64,000 bases of DNA. Origin: Brasenia schreberi (taxonomy: Eukaryota; Streptophyta; Magnoliopsida; Nymphaeales; Cabombaceae). Position numbers and translations under genes: made by a program. The notes under the pieces are model-generated. The model was not told the DNA's origin. It ran no database searches and saw only the letters and a list, made by a program, of their open reading frames with translations. Of the stretch, positions 39,182 through 51,300 are shown in pieces. Numbering within the stretch: position 1 is the first letter of the stretch; each line of letters begins with the position of its first letter. Location: assembly GCA_036023115.1 (NCBI GenBank), contig JAYKKT010000073.1:14667001-14731000 (forward strand), given 5' to 3'.

Positions 39182-40770
39182 CTAAGGAATTGATAGGGAA
39201 GCAGGATCGAGCTCCCAACAGGCTTCCTTCGGCAGAGCTGCGTCTTCTCTTCTCGAAAGCTTCCTATCAGGAATCTGATGAGATATTCTCCGAATATCAT
39301 CTTTACCAATCCAATGAACGGCACAGGAACCCAACTCTCTTCTCTTGAAGATGGTCTTGAACCCTTTGACCTTCTCAAGATACGCCATGCTCAATCCCTG
39401 AATCTCCGTAAAGTTGGTGAGGCAAACAACAAGATCGTAGTTTCGCTTAGCTTCCGGCGACGCATTGTCGTCTCTATCAAGAGTTTGATCACCATAAAGC
39501 ACCCAAATCGAGCCCTTCGTCGGGTAGATGCGATAGATCTCCCTGACAACCCTCACAGATTCCACCAAATGAGAGAAAATGTTCACGGATTCGACGTCAG
39601 TTCTCCTGGCGGTCTTGAATTGCCCACACGCAACGTGAAAACCTGAACTCTCCCAACAAATGTGGGTCTTATCGCAATCGTTTTGTAGATCCAACCAACT
39701 CATCCGTAACATGAATGGCTCTGTCGACACGACTTCGTCGATCAATCCGTAATGCCTCGGCATTCCGTCGTCGTCATCATAAACCGCCCACACCTGACCC
39801 TTATTGAAGCTCCGCTCGCTCCTATCCCGATCGAAATCGTAGAAATCTGAATCGTCCACCCGCATTGCCACCAATTCGGAACTGGCCGGCCGATCACGCG
39901 ATGGCTTTTGTTTCCTATCATCGATTCCAGCTGGCTTCATATCGTCTAATCCGCTCTTCCGCTTACTTTCGCCACTAATCGAATAGCGAATCTTCTTCTT
40001 CCAAACAAACGCTGTACCTAAATCAAGGTCCTCTTCGGCGTTCTTCTTTGATAGGTCGATTTTGGGCGCCGCGGCAGAATCGTTCACAGATAACAAAGAG
40101 CGCTTCTTCTTTTCCTTCCTCTCTTCTTCCTCATTCTCTTCCTTCTTGTGCTTCTCCTCCACCTGAGACTCTCGGAGCCGAATTCGGTGGCCAAGAAAGC
40201 CTTTCTACACTTGGGACAAACAAGCTTCCGGCCGACGAACTTGCGCTCGAACTCATGAAGCCGATTGCAGGTGGTGCACTCGGTCAGGAAGGTGTCATCT
40301 CCCCGGGGGCGTGGCGGCAGCGAACGTCTGGAATTCAAGCTCGATCGGCACTTTAGGTCGTAAATCCGGCGGCGGGGGCGGTCGGAGAGGACAGACTAGG
40401 CTTGTCCAACGAGCTTGAATGCGTCCTCTGCGCCGGGATATTGGCGGCTCTTGTCCGGGTGGAGGACGAGGGCGAGCTTGCGGTACTGCGAGTTGATGCT
40501 GTCCACAGACGAGAAGGGCTCGGTCTAGAGCACAGAGTACCAATCGGGCTCTCCGGAGATGGTGGTGGAGGCAGCGATGTGGACGCGGAGGGAGGCCACC
40601 AACTGGGCTACGCCGGGGAGGTCGGGGCAGAGTTTCTGGGCTCGACGAGCATGCTTCAGCGCCGAGCTGAGCATGGAGGCATTGAAGTTTCGCTCGGCGA
40701 TACATTTCTCCCTCTCCGCTGCTGCTCTTCCCACAGCTGCGTCTTCTTCTTCGTCCTCGCGGGTGGAAGA
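39182..40770 (-). pseudogene. DnaJ-DUF3444 protein, broken
   Basis: Plant DnaJ proteins of this group have an N-terminal helical region, a J domain, a zinc ribbon and a C-terminal DUF3444. All are seen on the minus strand without introns: EKCIAERNFNASMLSSALKHARRAQKLCPDLPGVAQLVASLRVHIA, then DWYSVL, then YRKLALVLHPDKS with the HPD motif, then FLTECTTCNRLHEFERKFVGRKLVCPKCRKAF, then FNKGQVWAVYDDDDGMPRHYGLI (DUF3444) to a stop at 39182. Defects: TAG at 40525-40527, TAG at 40396-40398 (QA-stop-SVLSD, where the family has Trp), and a frameshift near 40165 between GSES and VEEKHKK. I found no ATG for the first part. It is probably dead; a short DUF3444-only product cannot be excluded. Confidence 0.88.
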
Positions 40771-40830
40771 AGCAGCGGCACAGCCTAGAGTTTAGGCGTG
40801 TCCGACTTCGAAAGTTTTGGGGTGCCAAAC

Positions 40831-40852
40831 GGGGGGGGGGGGGGGGGGGGGG
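40831..40852. repeat. G22 homopolymer
   Basis: 22 consecutive G on the plus strand, just 5' of the DnaJ pseudogene. Confidence 0.95.
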
Positions 40853-40884
40853 TTGTGTGGGAGGCCCGGGACTCCGGATCAAAT

Positions 40885-41310
40885 CAAGAGGACCAATTCT
40901 ATCGTTAAAACTGAACCAAACCGAACCATCGGTTCGTGTCTGGTTTGGTTTTGAACAATGGTTCTACTAATTTAAAGATTTTACTAAATACAATATATTG
41001 TGTTATAAAATTATTTAGATCTATGATTCACATTTTATATGCATATCAGGTTATAAAACTCACCTATATAAAATTATAAACGTGTCAATATTTAAATCCA
41101 TGCAAGTATATAAATTATATATTCATATTTTATAAGATTATAAACTCATATACATACAAAATTTTTATAACGGTTCAGTTCGATTCTTCTGGTTGGGTTT
41201 CAATATTGGAACCATGAATCAAATACCATCCGAATTTTCACTAACTAGAATACCGCCAAACATCTAGAACTCCAATTCGGTTCGATTGGTTCTAGCGGTT
41301 CCATCAACAC
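40885..41310. mobile_element. Second element with GGTTC-rich arms
   Basis: Arms 40885-40965 and 41165-41310 are dense in GAACC/GGTTC motifs, around an AT-rich centre with TTATAAAACTCA and ATAAACTCATATACATAC. The plan is the same as at 35290-35790. Ends are not resolved. Confidence 0.5.
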
Positions 41311-41696
41311 GATAAATTATTTCAACGAAAAATCAATGGCCATAAGATAGTCGGTGTTTGGATTTGAAACTGGTTGAAAAATATTGCATTGCCAATCTTA
41401 TTGCGTCCTTGTATGCTTGATCGTACTTGATGTCTCTTGGGAGTTCTCAAATACATGGTTCAGTGCTTGCTTTGTTGAGCAATGTATTAGCTATTTCAGG
41501 TGCAAACTAAATATCTATCTTTTAGCTATTTCATATGTAAATTAAATATCTATCTTTTAGCTATTTCAGCTGTAAATTAAATATATATCTTTGAAACTGA
41601 ATATTTTAGGTCTAAATACGGTCATTTTATTTTGGACGTTTTAGGAAAATCTCCTTTTCAACTGGGTTCAGCTTGGCTCGTTAAGAGTTGGCGAGC

Positions 41697-42121
41697 CATA
41701 CCAGAACATGCTAAAATAAGCTGTTCAGCTAGCGGTCAGCTCGAGTCATTTGCATGGGAAATAAGCCGAGCAACGATGAGAAGCGAGCAAGCCTTGTTCT
41801 TCTGGCTTAACTACCCAAGTCGCGCCGTTATCGGACCTCAATTATTGTCATTATTATTATTATTATTACTTAATTAGAATGGAATTATGGAATGTCGAAG
41901 CTTTACAGATGCATACCAGAACATGCTAAAATAAGCTGTTCAGCTAGCGGTCAGCTCGAGTCATTTGCATGGGAAATAAGCCGAGCAACGATGAGAAGCG
42001 AGCAAGCCTTGTTCTTCTGGCTTAACTACCCAAGTCAAGCCGTTATCGGACCTCAATTATTGTCATTATTATTATTACTTAATTAGAATGGAATTATGGA
42101 ATGTCGAATTACAGATGCATA
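41697..42121. repeat. Near-identical tandem duplication, ~215-bp period
   Basis: Copy 1 starts CATACCAGAACATGC at 41697 and copy 2 starts at 41912. The visible differences are one CGCG/CAAG change, a shorter ATT run in copy 2, and a few bases near the join. Confidence 0.92.
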
Positions 42122-42126
42122 CACTT

Positions 42127-42203
42127 CACAGGAATCGAACTCAACACCTGTATTGGGGGAGTCGAGCGCCCTGCCAGTTTGAGCTAACGCTCTGCGGGCC
42201 GAC
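42127..42203 (-). repeat. tRNA-like sequence, probably a SINE head
   Basis: The minus strand reads GCGTTAGCTCAAACTGGCAG (A box TTAGCTCAAACTGG) and, ~40 bp on, GAGTTCGATTCC (B box). The T stem does not pair and no convincing anticodon loop is seen, so I do not call it a functional tRNA. An (ATT/AAT)n run lies in its downstream tail. Confidence 0.55.
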
Positions 42204-42282
42204 CTCACTTATTTTAAAGAATTTGATTATTATTAAGAAAAAGATTGAAGTTAGAGTCCTCTCGAACTATCATCCGTCCTCC

Positions 42283-42315
42283 CGCGCGCGCGCGCAGAGA
42301 GAGAGAGAGAGAGAG
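42283..42315 (+). repeat. (CG)n(GA)n tract abutting the POT1 start codon
   Basis: CGCGCGCGCG followed by about ten AG units running directly into the ATG at 42316. It would form the end of the POT1 5' UTR. Confidence 0.85.
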
Positions 42316-45300
42316 ATGGGCAAAGGTCACGATTACGTTTATCTTCCCCTGCAGAACGCGATCTCCACTATCAATAAGCCCGTCGATCTTTTCGCCGTCG
42401 TTGTGGAGTTCATCCTTCCCAAGAAGACCAACGGGCCAGGTCTCTCTCTTTTTGTTTTTGCTTTTCACATAGGTTCTAACGTAGTCACGAGTGACGGAGG
42501 AGCCCATAGAACTAACGTAGGGTGCTTTCAAAACATACCATCGACTGACGTTGATGCACACGTTTGGGTGTCTATGTGGTTTTTTGTTTCCATTTTTATG
42601 CTCTTACTTTTCTAGGGTATTTCTCCTGTGACGCGTGAATTGTGGAGAGAAATCTTGGGAACAAAGAGGTTTTGACTTAGCAAAAAAAAGAAAGAGAACA
42701 TATGGAATGAAAGTGCGATATTTTGACTAAAACTAATAATATAAAGAGTCAAAATCGATTCACGTTTCATTTTCAAGAAAGATAAATTTGAATGATGTTC
42801 CGACAAGATTCGCTAAAGTGGGGCGGTTCACCAGATAGTCTCTGTGACAATATACCACTAGATCTTAATGTCCACCTCTCAGATGCTTTTTCTTTGTGTG
42901 ACCTGAATCCTGCATTTACAACCTTAGCGTAAATGACATGAAAAGAACTTAAGAAATGAAACCTGGGATCTTAACTCAAGGCAGTCCTGCACTTGATAGC
43001 ATAACCAAAAGATTCATCAAGGAAGAAGGAAAAGGTTCTTACAAAGAAATCAAAGAGACCCTTCCTTTTAGATGCTTTAAGTTCCCATAAAAATGCACTG
43101 ACTACAAGCATCCCCATAACATAAAAACGCAATCTATGACTATGACTTTTAGAACGAAATCATAATAGATATGAGCATGACAAAATCTGCCTAGAAGGCA
43201 AGAAAACATATTCTGGTAAGACTCGCGTTACATGTCAAGTTGCCCCTGTTTTTCCTCAACTTGGAAATTTTTATGCCCGACTTATTTTCTTATCTTTCAT
43301 ACTTTTTTTTGGTGAACTTATTCTTGAGTATGTTCATTCGTATCCTGATCATTGCAGATTATTTCTGCGAGCTGAAGATAATGGATGAATCCTATCAGCG
43401 GTGTGGTATATCTGTCAGGTTCTTTGCGCAGGAGATGGAAAAGCTTCCGCATGTCAACTCAGTTGGGGATATTATCCGTCTTCATAAAGTCCTTGTAATC
43501 ACTAAGTGAGCCATGATTGTTGTTCATTGAGGTGGAAGTCTTTTATTCTATTAGCTTCTATCCGGGAGCTAGAATCTTGGTTGCGAAAATTTAGTTAAAC
43601 TTCTCAGGTTCAAACTGCATGTCTTTCTAAGCTTGTTAGTTCCTAATTTCAATTACACGATGGTTCCTTTTTGTGGTTGATCTCTTTTTTCTTCTTTTAA
43701 ACTTTTAGCGAAGTTCTAGTTACCATTGCTTCAAATTTTGCAGTCATTAATATAACTGATGTTTGAAATATATAGATAAAAATGGTTACTTTGGGTTTGC
43801 CCCAAAAAAGCAAAATATCTCAATGTTTATAGCAGAAACATCACGCTATCAATCTATGAGACGGTCTAGTTGATAGTATAACTGATCCTATTCATGTGCT
43901 TGTTGGTTCTCAACTGGGAAAAGTTTGTCACTAGTCTCTTCTCTCTTTCGTGGTGCAAACGGGCATTAACAAACTAACTAATGGGTTGGCTACTTGGCGG
44001 TAATTTGATACCCTGCACGCATCTGGCGGGCATGTGCCTCATCCTAGTCTGCTTACTTAAAAAAATGGAATATTTGGCTGCTTGTATTTCCAACAGCTTT
44101 GGTGCTAGAAGCATTTGTCAGTTTAGCCAATTTACCTTTTAAAGCATTACATCATTTAATGGCTGCAGATGAAAGTCCACAATGAGGAGGTTGTTGTTTA
44201 TCACAGTAAGAGGTCCTCTTCTTTTCTCCTGTTTCATGGGAAGCTTGGCAAAGACTTTACCCCATATCAGGCATCTGCACCCTTCAAAATTAATGATCAT
44301 GACAAGGTTCACATTACAAAGATGAAAACCTGGTGGAGCAATTTCCATGTTGATTCAGGTACTTCCCGTTCAAGAAAAAGTAAATGAAATGAAAAATACT
44401 TTTATTTTTTCAAGAAACATAACTCCGCTCATATAAGGGATCACCCTTGCATGATAGGTCATAAACCCAGATAAAGGAAGAGGGTTGTGTTACGTAAAAC
44501 TGTGTCAGCATGGATTCTACAAATTATGAACATTGCATTGGGCGTGTTTCCTCTTAGCGATGCACTGCATAACACAAATAAAGTGAAAAGTAAGCAAGTG
44601 TCAATACATCTTTGCATGAATTTAGTGAATCAATTGTAGAGAGAATTCTCACGTAACGGAAAGGTGTGGGTAAAGAAGTTAGTCCCACTATATTGTCACC
44701 TAAATATAGTAAACAAGTTACAACGAGAGTCTCTGCATTTTCAGCATGGACGGATGTGGGAGTAAGGAAGGTAGTCCTAGATATAAGATTCGTATTGGTA
44801 CTTGGAATATCGGAATATTGACCGGTAAGTTAATAGGTGGTAGATACTATGATTCATAGAAAGATTCACATTCTATGTTTATAAGAGACAAAGTGGGTTG
44901 AGAAAAAGCAAAGGAGATTGATAATATATGTTTTAAATTATGATATTCAGGAAAGAAAATTGCATTAGAGATCAACTTTAAGTCCATATTTATTTATATT
45001 GGTCATTGATAAGTTAACAAAATATATTCAAGATGAAGTACCTTGGTGTATTTTATTTGCATATGACATTGTATTAGTGGATGAGTCTAAGGAAAAAGTT
45101 AATAGAAAATTGGAACTATGGGGAGAAACATTAGATAGTAAAGGCTTATGACTTAGTATAACAAAGACGAAATATATGGAATGTAAGTTTGATCATTTGG
45201 GTATTTCAAAGGATATAGAAGTTAAGATTCACACACATTACATCCCTCACAAGGAAAGTTTTAAATATTTAGGGTCAATTTTTAGAGTGATGGAAAAATT

Positions 45301-48300
45301 AATATAGATGTTACACGTATAATTAATGCCGGTTGGTCAAAATGGAGAGGGGCATCATGTATTCTATGTGATAAGAATATACCATTAAACTTAAAAGACA
45401 AATATTATATAGCATCAATTAGACCTATTATATTTTATGGTTTTGAGTGTTGTCGAGTTAATGATCAATATATACAAAAGATGTCTGTAGTAGAAATGAA
45501 GATGTTGAGATAGATGAGTGGTCACACAAGGAAGACCGTATACATAATGAGGTTATTAGAAATGAATTGAGGGTAGCATCCATAGAGGATAAAACGAGGG
45601 AGAATTGTTTAAGATGGTCCCGTAAGATAGGCTTAGTTGTTGTTGTTGATTTTTTGAAGAAACATAAAAAAGAATTGGTTTGCTCAACATTTGATGCTAT
45701 GCTATTTACAAGAATTTAGTCGCTTTTATGCTTGAGTTAAATAAAATAATTATATTTAAGGTATGCTTCGGTTGATTTAAATAAAGGAATTCTAAGGTGT
45801 TTATCTATAACTTCTGATATTGGTTGTGGCTATATTGCAAGGCATGTATATGAAGGCAGTTTGAAAAGTAAAATATCGTGACAAAAAGTAGGAAGTTCTA
45901 GAACATCTAAGAAAATGACTAGAATACAAAAAGAGGTGAAAAGTGCAAGGCAAGTAAAAGGAACCTGTCTAGCCACTGAAATCTGTGAACACGCCTTGAG
46001 TCTCTGATGCCACAGTTTCTGATCTGTTCAATCATTTGGTATGCCTATGAGCACCTTTTGTTAAAGTGTTGCTGCTATTGGCAATAAGATCCTGATGTCA
46101 ATTCATTCAAGTGGTAAAATTATGAATGATTCCATAGAAGGTAATGACTTTGTTATTGTTTTTGTCCTTTTGGATAGTTTTGAAAGGCCAGTAAGGTCAT
46201 CAATGCAAATGAGGTGAGCCATCTGCCTCTTCTCATTAAGATTCACATGATTTATTTTCTCATGAAATAGAAACGAAGGAAAGAAAAGAAGCAAACAGAA
46301 GATATGTTCTTGCTTCTCTCTCTCTCTCTCTAGACATGCCCCCTCTATGCATATGCATTTATGAGTATGAAACAAAATCTTTATTTCCCTACTAAGGTCT
46401 TTCGAGAAAGGACCATACTGCTTCCTACACCTTCTGATAAAATCATTGAACATGAAATGCCACCTTGATACTCTACTTGTATACATTTTATCATGGATAT
46501 TGAATAATAAGTGAAGGATGAGAGATACGAAAAACAAATATATGGATATGTTCTCTCGAAACGTCTTTTTAGGTGCAAATCTGTATGCTTTGGCATTACA
46601 ACTGAAGAAACTGAAGGAGTGCTGATATTTTGATTTGATGTGAAATTTTAGCATGTATATAAATACCTAAATTGTCGTTACAAACTTACAACCTATTAAC
46701 ACAACACACAATGGTGGTACTGTAAATATATACATTTTTAACATATATATGAAGAATAAGCGAAGGAGAAAAGAACAAGGAAGGAGAAGATATATTCTTG
46801 CTTTTCTCTCTCTACATTTCCCCCTTCCATGCATATGTATTTATGTGTATGAAACAAAATCATTTTCTCCTTCTTAATCTGTCAAACCCTTCTTTTCAGG
46901 TGCAAGTAAGTATTCTTTACCGTTACAACTGAAGGAACTCAATGATTGTCAACATTTTGATTTGATATGCAAGGTTTGCCTTTTTTTTTGTCTATTATTT
47001 TCAACTAGGTGACTGATTTTTCTAGCAATGCATTTCAACAGGCGTGGATATGAACTTTACCAGATATGATTAAACTTGATGGGTTGCGTTTTTCTTGGTC
47101 ATACAGGTTCTTCATATATGTGAAGTTTCTGAAACAGAATCAATTCTCTTTGTGTGGGATGGAACTGATGCTCCTCTGCCATGCTTGGAGTCGCAGTATG
47201 AGGCACAACCTCTTTATGGCTGTTTTCTTTTGCATGTGATTGAAATACACAATCAAATAACAGCCTTATATCTTACTTTTGCTAAGATTGTTTTTGATAT
47301 CTGTGAAGTTTTGTTGATAGATTAAGGATACTGATCTTGTCAGCATCTGTAAAGTACCTTTTCTATGAAGCATTTTCTCTGTCATCCACTTTTTGCTTTT
47401 CACTTTCTTCTTATTGATCAGTCGTTCTCATTGAATTGACTCACAAAATTTCTTCTCACCATCGTCTTACTGACCAACCTTGTTCGCTTTTATTTTGGGT
47501 CATATCTAGTACTCAGATTTTGCTCTGATTTGTTGTTGCTATCACGGCTTGCAATGAAACATTGTTTTACCCCTAGATCCCCTGTCGATGGCTACACTTC
47601 AACTTATTTTTGTGAGAATCAGCTAGCCCTGCGTTAGAATGACATTTGACCCCTAATCTAACCACAAGTGATCCAATGATTCTTCAACATCTCTTGATTC
47701 AGACCTTCATTTAGTTTCACCCCAAGCTTCATCCTGGCTGTGAATAGATCACCCTGGTTTGGGTCTGAAAAGTGATAATTGCCTAAGGAAGCCCTGCTTT
47801 TGCTTTTGCTTTGGTGTTTTCTCTTAATCAAGCCACTGCTGATGAGTCATAGGTTCATTCTTGAACAGGCACATGATTAGAGTTCAAATCCTCCTCCAAC
47901 TCCTTGGGGTTCACGCTTTCATGTTCTATTTCACTTGTCCATATTTTTTTGCAGCTATTCATGAATGAACATACACAAAGTCACTTTCTCTGTTTGCATT
48001 TCTGTGTAATTGAACACCTCAATGTTTTGTTCAGTTGCAATTTCTTAATGTTAATTCCAAGGGAAGATGCATTTTCCTAATGTATGTTTTCAATGAATCA
48101 CAGGCCAGATCTTCAAGCAGGTTCACTCCCTTTACAATTGGAGCAAGTGCCCTTGTCTCGGGATGTCCTCAGTACCTTTCCTTGTGTGGGGACTATCTTG
48201 AGGGTATTTGTTGGTGAACTCATGGATACGTTGGTTCAGCTAAAGGTTGTTGGGCGTTGGGTATTGTTCCATAATATGATTTGTAAAAGGAGGTTTGGAT

Positions 48301-51300
48301 TATGGGAAGGCAAGTTGCTGCCTTCAAGTAGAATAATTCTTCTCTCTGATGAGGACAACATTGCACAATGTCATGAAAAGTATTCATCTCATGATATACT
48401 TTTTTAAAAATATATCTTTGCTTGCCCTGCTTTGTATTGAAAATATGTAATGTGTTTTATGTCATGAGGAATTATGATGGCCGGCTGTTTCATGAAGAGG
48501 AGCATCTGCCTACTTGGAACTTTCCTTCTCCAGCTCCGATCACAGGTAACAATATGAAAAAGCAAAAGAGGTTGAGATCAATCAACATTTTTATGAATCT
48601 AAAGATCGAAATTCAAGAATAAGAGACACTTTGTGAGGATGGAAGACCAAATGGCATACATTTTTACCAAAGAACTTGTGAGAAGGTTGATGGATGAATA
48701 TGAGGGAGGGTGTTATGAATTTAGGTTGAGTTGGTTTGGGTCTCATTTAGCTTAGACTCGGATACATGTATTTAATAATCTTTTTTACCTTGCTCCAGTT
48801 CTGCCTATTATGATTCATTCTTGTTTAGTTATTTTGCATGGTCGATATGACCATCCTATTATGACCATTACTTCCTTTTATTGAACACATTTTTCTCATG
48901 TTGGGACTCATGGAGAGGAACAGAGGTCCCTTATCTCTATCATCTCTCTCAGTCAAAATTTATTTCCAGCAAATATGCCTAGTAGTTTTCATGGTGCATG
49001 TATATTTGGAGTAGCAACTCACTGTTAAAACTGAGAATTTTTGAGAGAACATTGAATAACATAAAATGGAAAAGGCAGATAACATTAAATAACTTAAAAT
49101 GGAAAAGACTAGTATACATTTTGTTACCAAGAAAATGTCTATTTAATATTCTACACCAAATTTTGTAAAAATCGTATCGGTGCCCATATCGCACTGGGCA
49201 CTGATACACTTGTATTATACCGTATCGTATGGTACGGTACAATACAATGTAAATTTCCATTTTTTGTGTTAAAAATATCAAAAATATTTAAATTTTTTAA
49301 AAATACAAAAATTAAAATTAATGAACAAAACATATATAACACAATGAAGAAATATCCATACCATAACAAAACATCTTATAACGGACAAGCATCTATACCA
49401 TAATGTGAATACTAAATAGTACCTTTGAGATTCAAGACCAGAATGTTACATAGTTACAATTAAAAGTTAAAACAAATTACAATCATCCACAACGTGGATC
49501 ATAATAAACAAAAACATTATAATCGACATAGTCAGGATCATCATCATCATCTCCTCCCTCTTCCTCCACAATTGAATTCGTCCATCTAACACCTTCATTT
49601 TCATCATCATCTCTAACTCAAAGTTATGCTTCGGCTTAGAGTGTCCTATAGTTTTCATCCTCTAAATTGATGGGGCTCCTCTTCTTCGACCCAATCATAA
49701 AAAATATCAATATTTTTGTAGCTCAACGGGTCATATGACACCTTCCTTGCCCTTCTTGCATTTATCAATAAAGAAAAAATATTCAAACTATAAAGAATAT
49801 CAAATGCAATATAGTCACATCAATCATTCGTTATTAATAAGATTAAGAAAGAATTAGGCATCAACAACAAACAATACATATTTTAAAATTATTACCTTTG
49901 CCTTAACTTTATGTTGTAAGCAACATATACCAAATCACGTAGTCGAGCATCCTCTAGTCTGTTTCACTTTTTCGTGTGAATGCGTTTAAAAAAGCTCAAA
50001 TTTCTCTTGCATCCGCTCGAACTGCATGTTTGACTCAATATATGTTGAGCAAACCTTATCAAGTACGGTGCATCTACACCAAAGCGAGCCCACCATTCAT
50101 ATGAAATAAAACACGATAATGATTAATAAGAAAACTTAAAGTCAATCAATTGATAATTTAAAGTTAGGAGCAGAGTTGGATTGCAATTGACCTTCCAAAA
50201 TCTCCAACACTGTGTATATACTTGCTTAACTCTAAATGAATGTTTTAACGAGTAGAAGAATCTTTATCAATGTAAATTGCATTCAATATATCCTTTTTTA
50301 CTTCTTCGTCCTCCACAAAGTTAGGAGAAAATCAAATAGGAGGGTTAAGGAAATATGCAGCAACACGTAAATCATGATAAATTTGGTGGTTTGAACATGC
50401 ATTTATAATCCTTCAAACCTTCTCTAGAAACGACCATTTATGGTCAAGGTTTGCTTATATTTCCAATTTGGCCTTATCCATGACATTATATATATAAGGC
50501 ATGGCATATCTATCTTTACTATCCACCATCTTCTTTACCTTAATTAAAGGTACAATCATCCTCGAAAAGTTGCTGCAATTTTTCAAAAATCAGCATTGAA
50601 AACATCTACCACAACAATCCCCTCTCGCTTTCTAGACCAACTAATAGAGCTCCATTCATCACATACAAATAATTTTTTCAATGTATTTTCCTATATGACA
50701 AGAGAGTAATGACATTAATAGCAAATCTTGTCAATGAAGGCCTAATCAATTCCCTTCCACCTGTATGGATTTGCATCGAATGAAATACACAAGAATGATT
50801 ATAAATAAACTTTGTAACATTTCTGCATGCATCTATAGTCCCTCTTACTTCATCCATTACACTCAAATCTTCAAGCATTAAGTCTATGCAACGTGCAACA
50901 CATAGAATCCATACCAAGGATGAATGGTTTGCCTGAAACATCTTACCAGTAAAATTTGCAGCATTAATAATAATGAATTAAATAACATTTGAAACACCTT
51001 CTTCCTCAACAACTTTCTCGAAAATAAGGAGTAAATTATCTACAATTTTATCAATCTAAGACAAGTCATATGATTTCAAAAATAGTGTCCCATTGAGACA
51101 ATATACTAGAAAGTTCACCAAAGACCTATATTGACTATCTGCCCAACTATCAACAATAATAGAACATCTTGTATCCTTCCACGACTCCTTAAATTCAGAG
51201 CTTCATACATTAATAATATAAAGCCATTTCTCTAATAATGTGCCCCTCAAAGCATGATAAGTAGGGACTCTATAACCCAATCCCACACTTGCAATAGCAT

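Noticed and set aside
42127..42203. Functional tRNA gene on the minus strand
   Set aside because: A and B boxes are there, but the T stem does not pair and no proper anticodon loop can be drawn; a SINE head fits better.
43495..43505. POT1 exon 2 ending at AA|GTGAGC (43505)
   Set aside because: Joining it to exon 3 gives a stop; the donor at 43494/43495 keeps frame and conserved residues.
48035..48217. Separate small ORF in the POT1 region
   Set aside because: Overlaps POT1 exon 6 in another frame.
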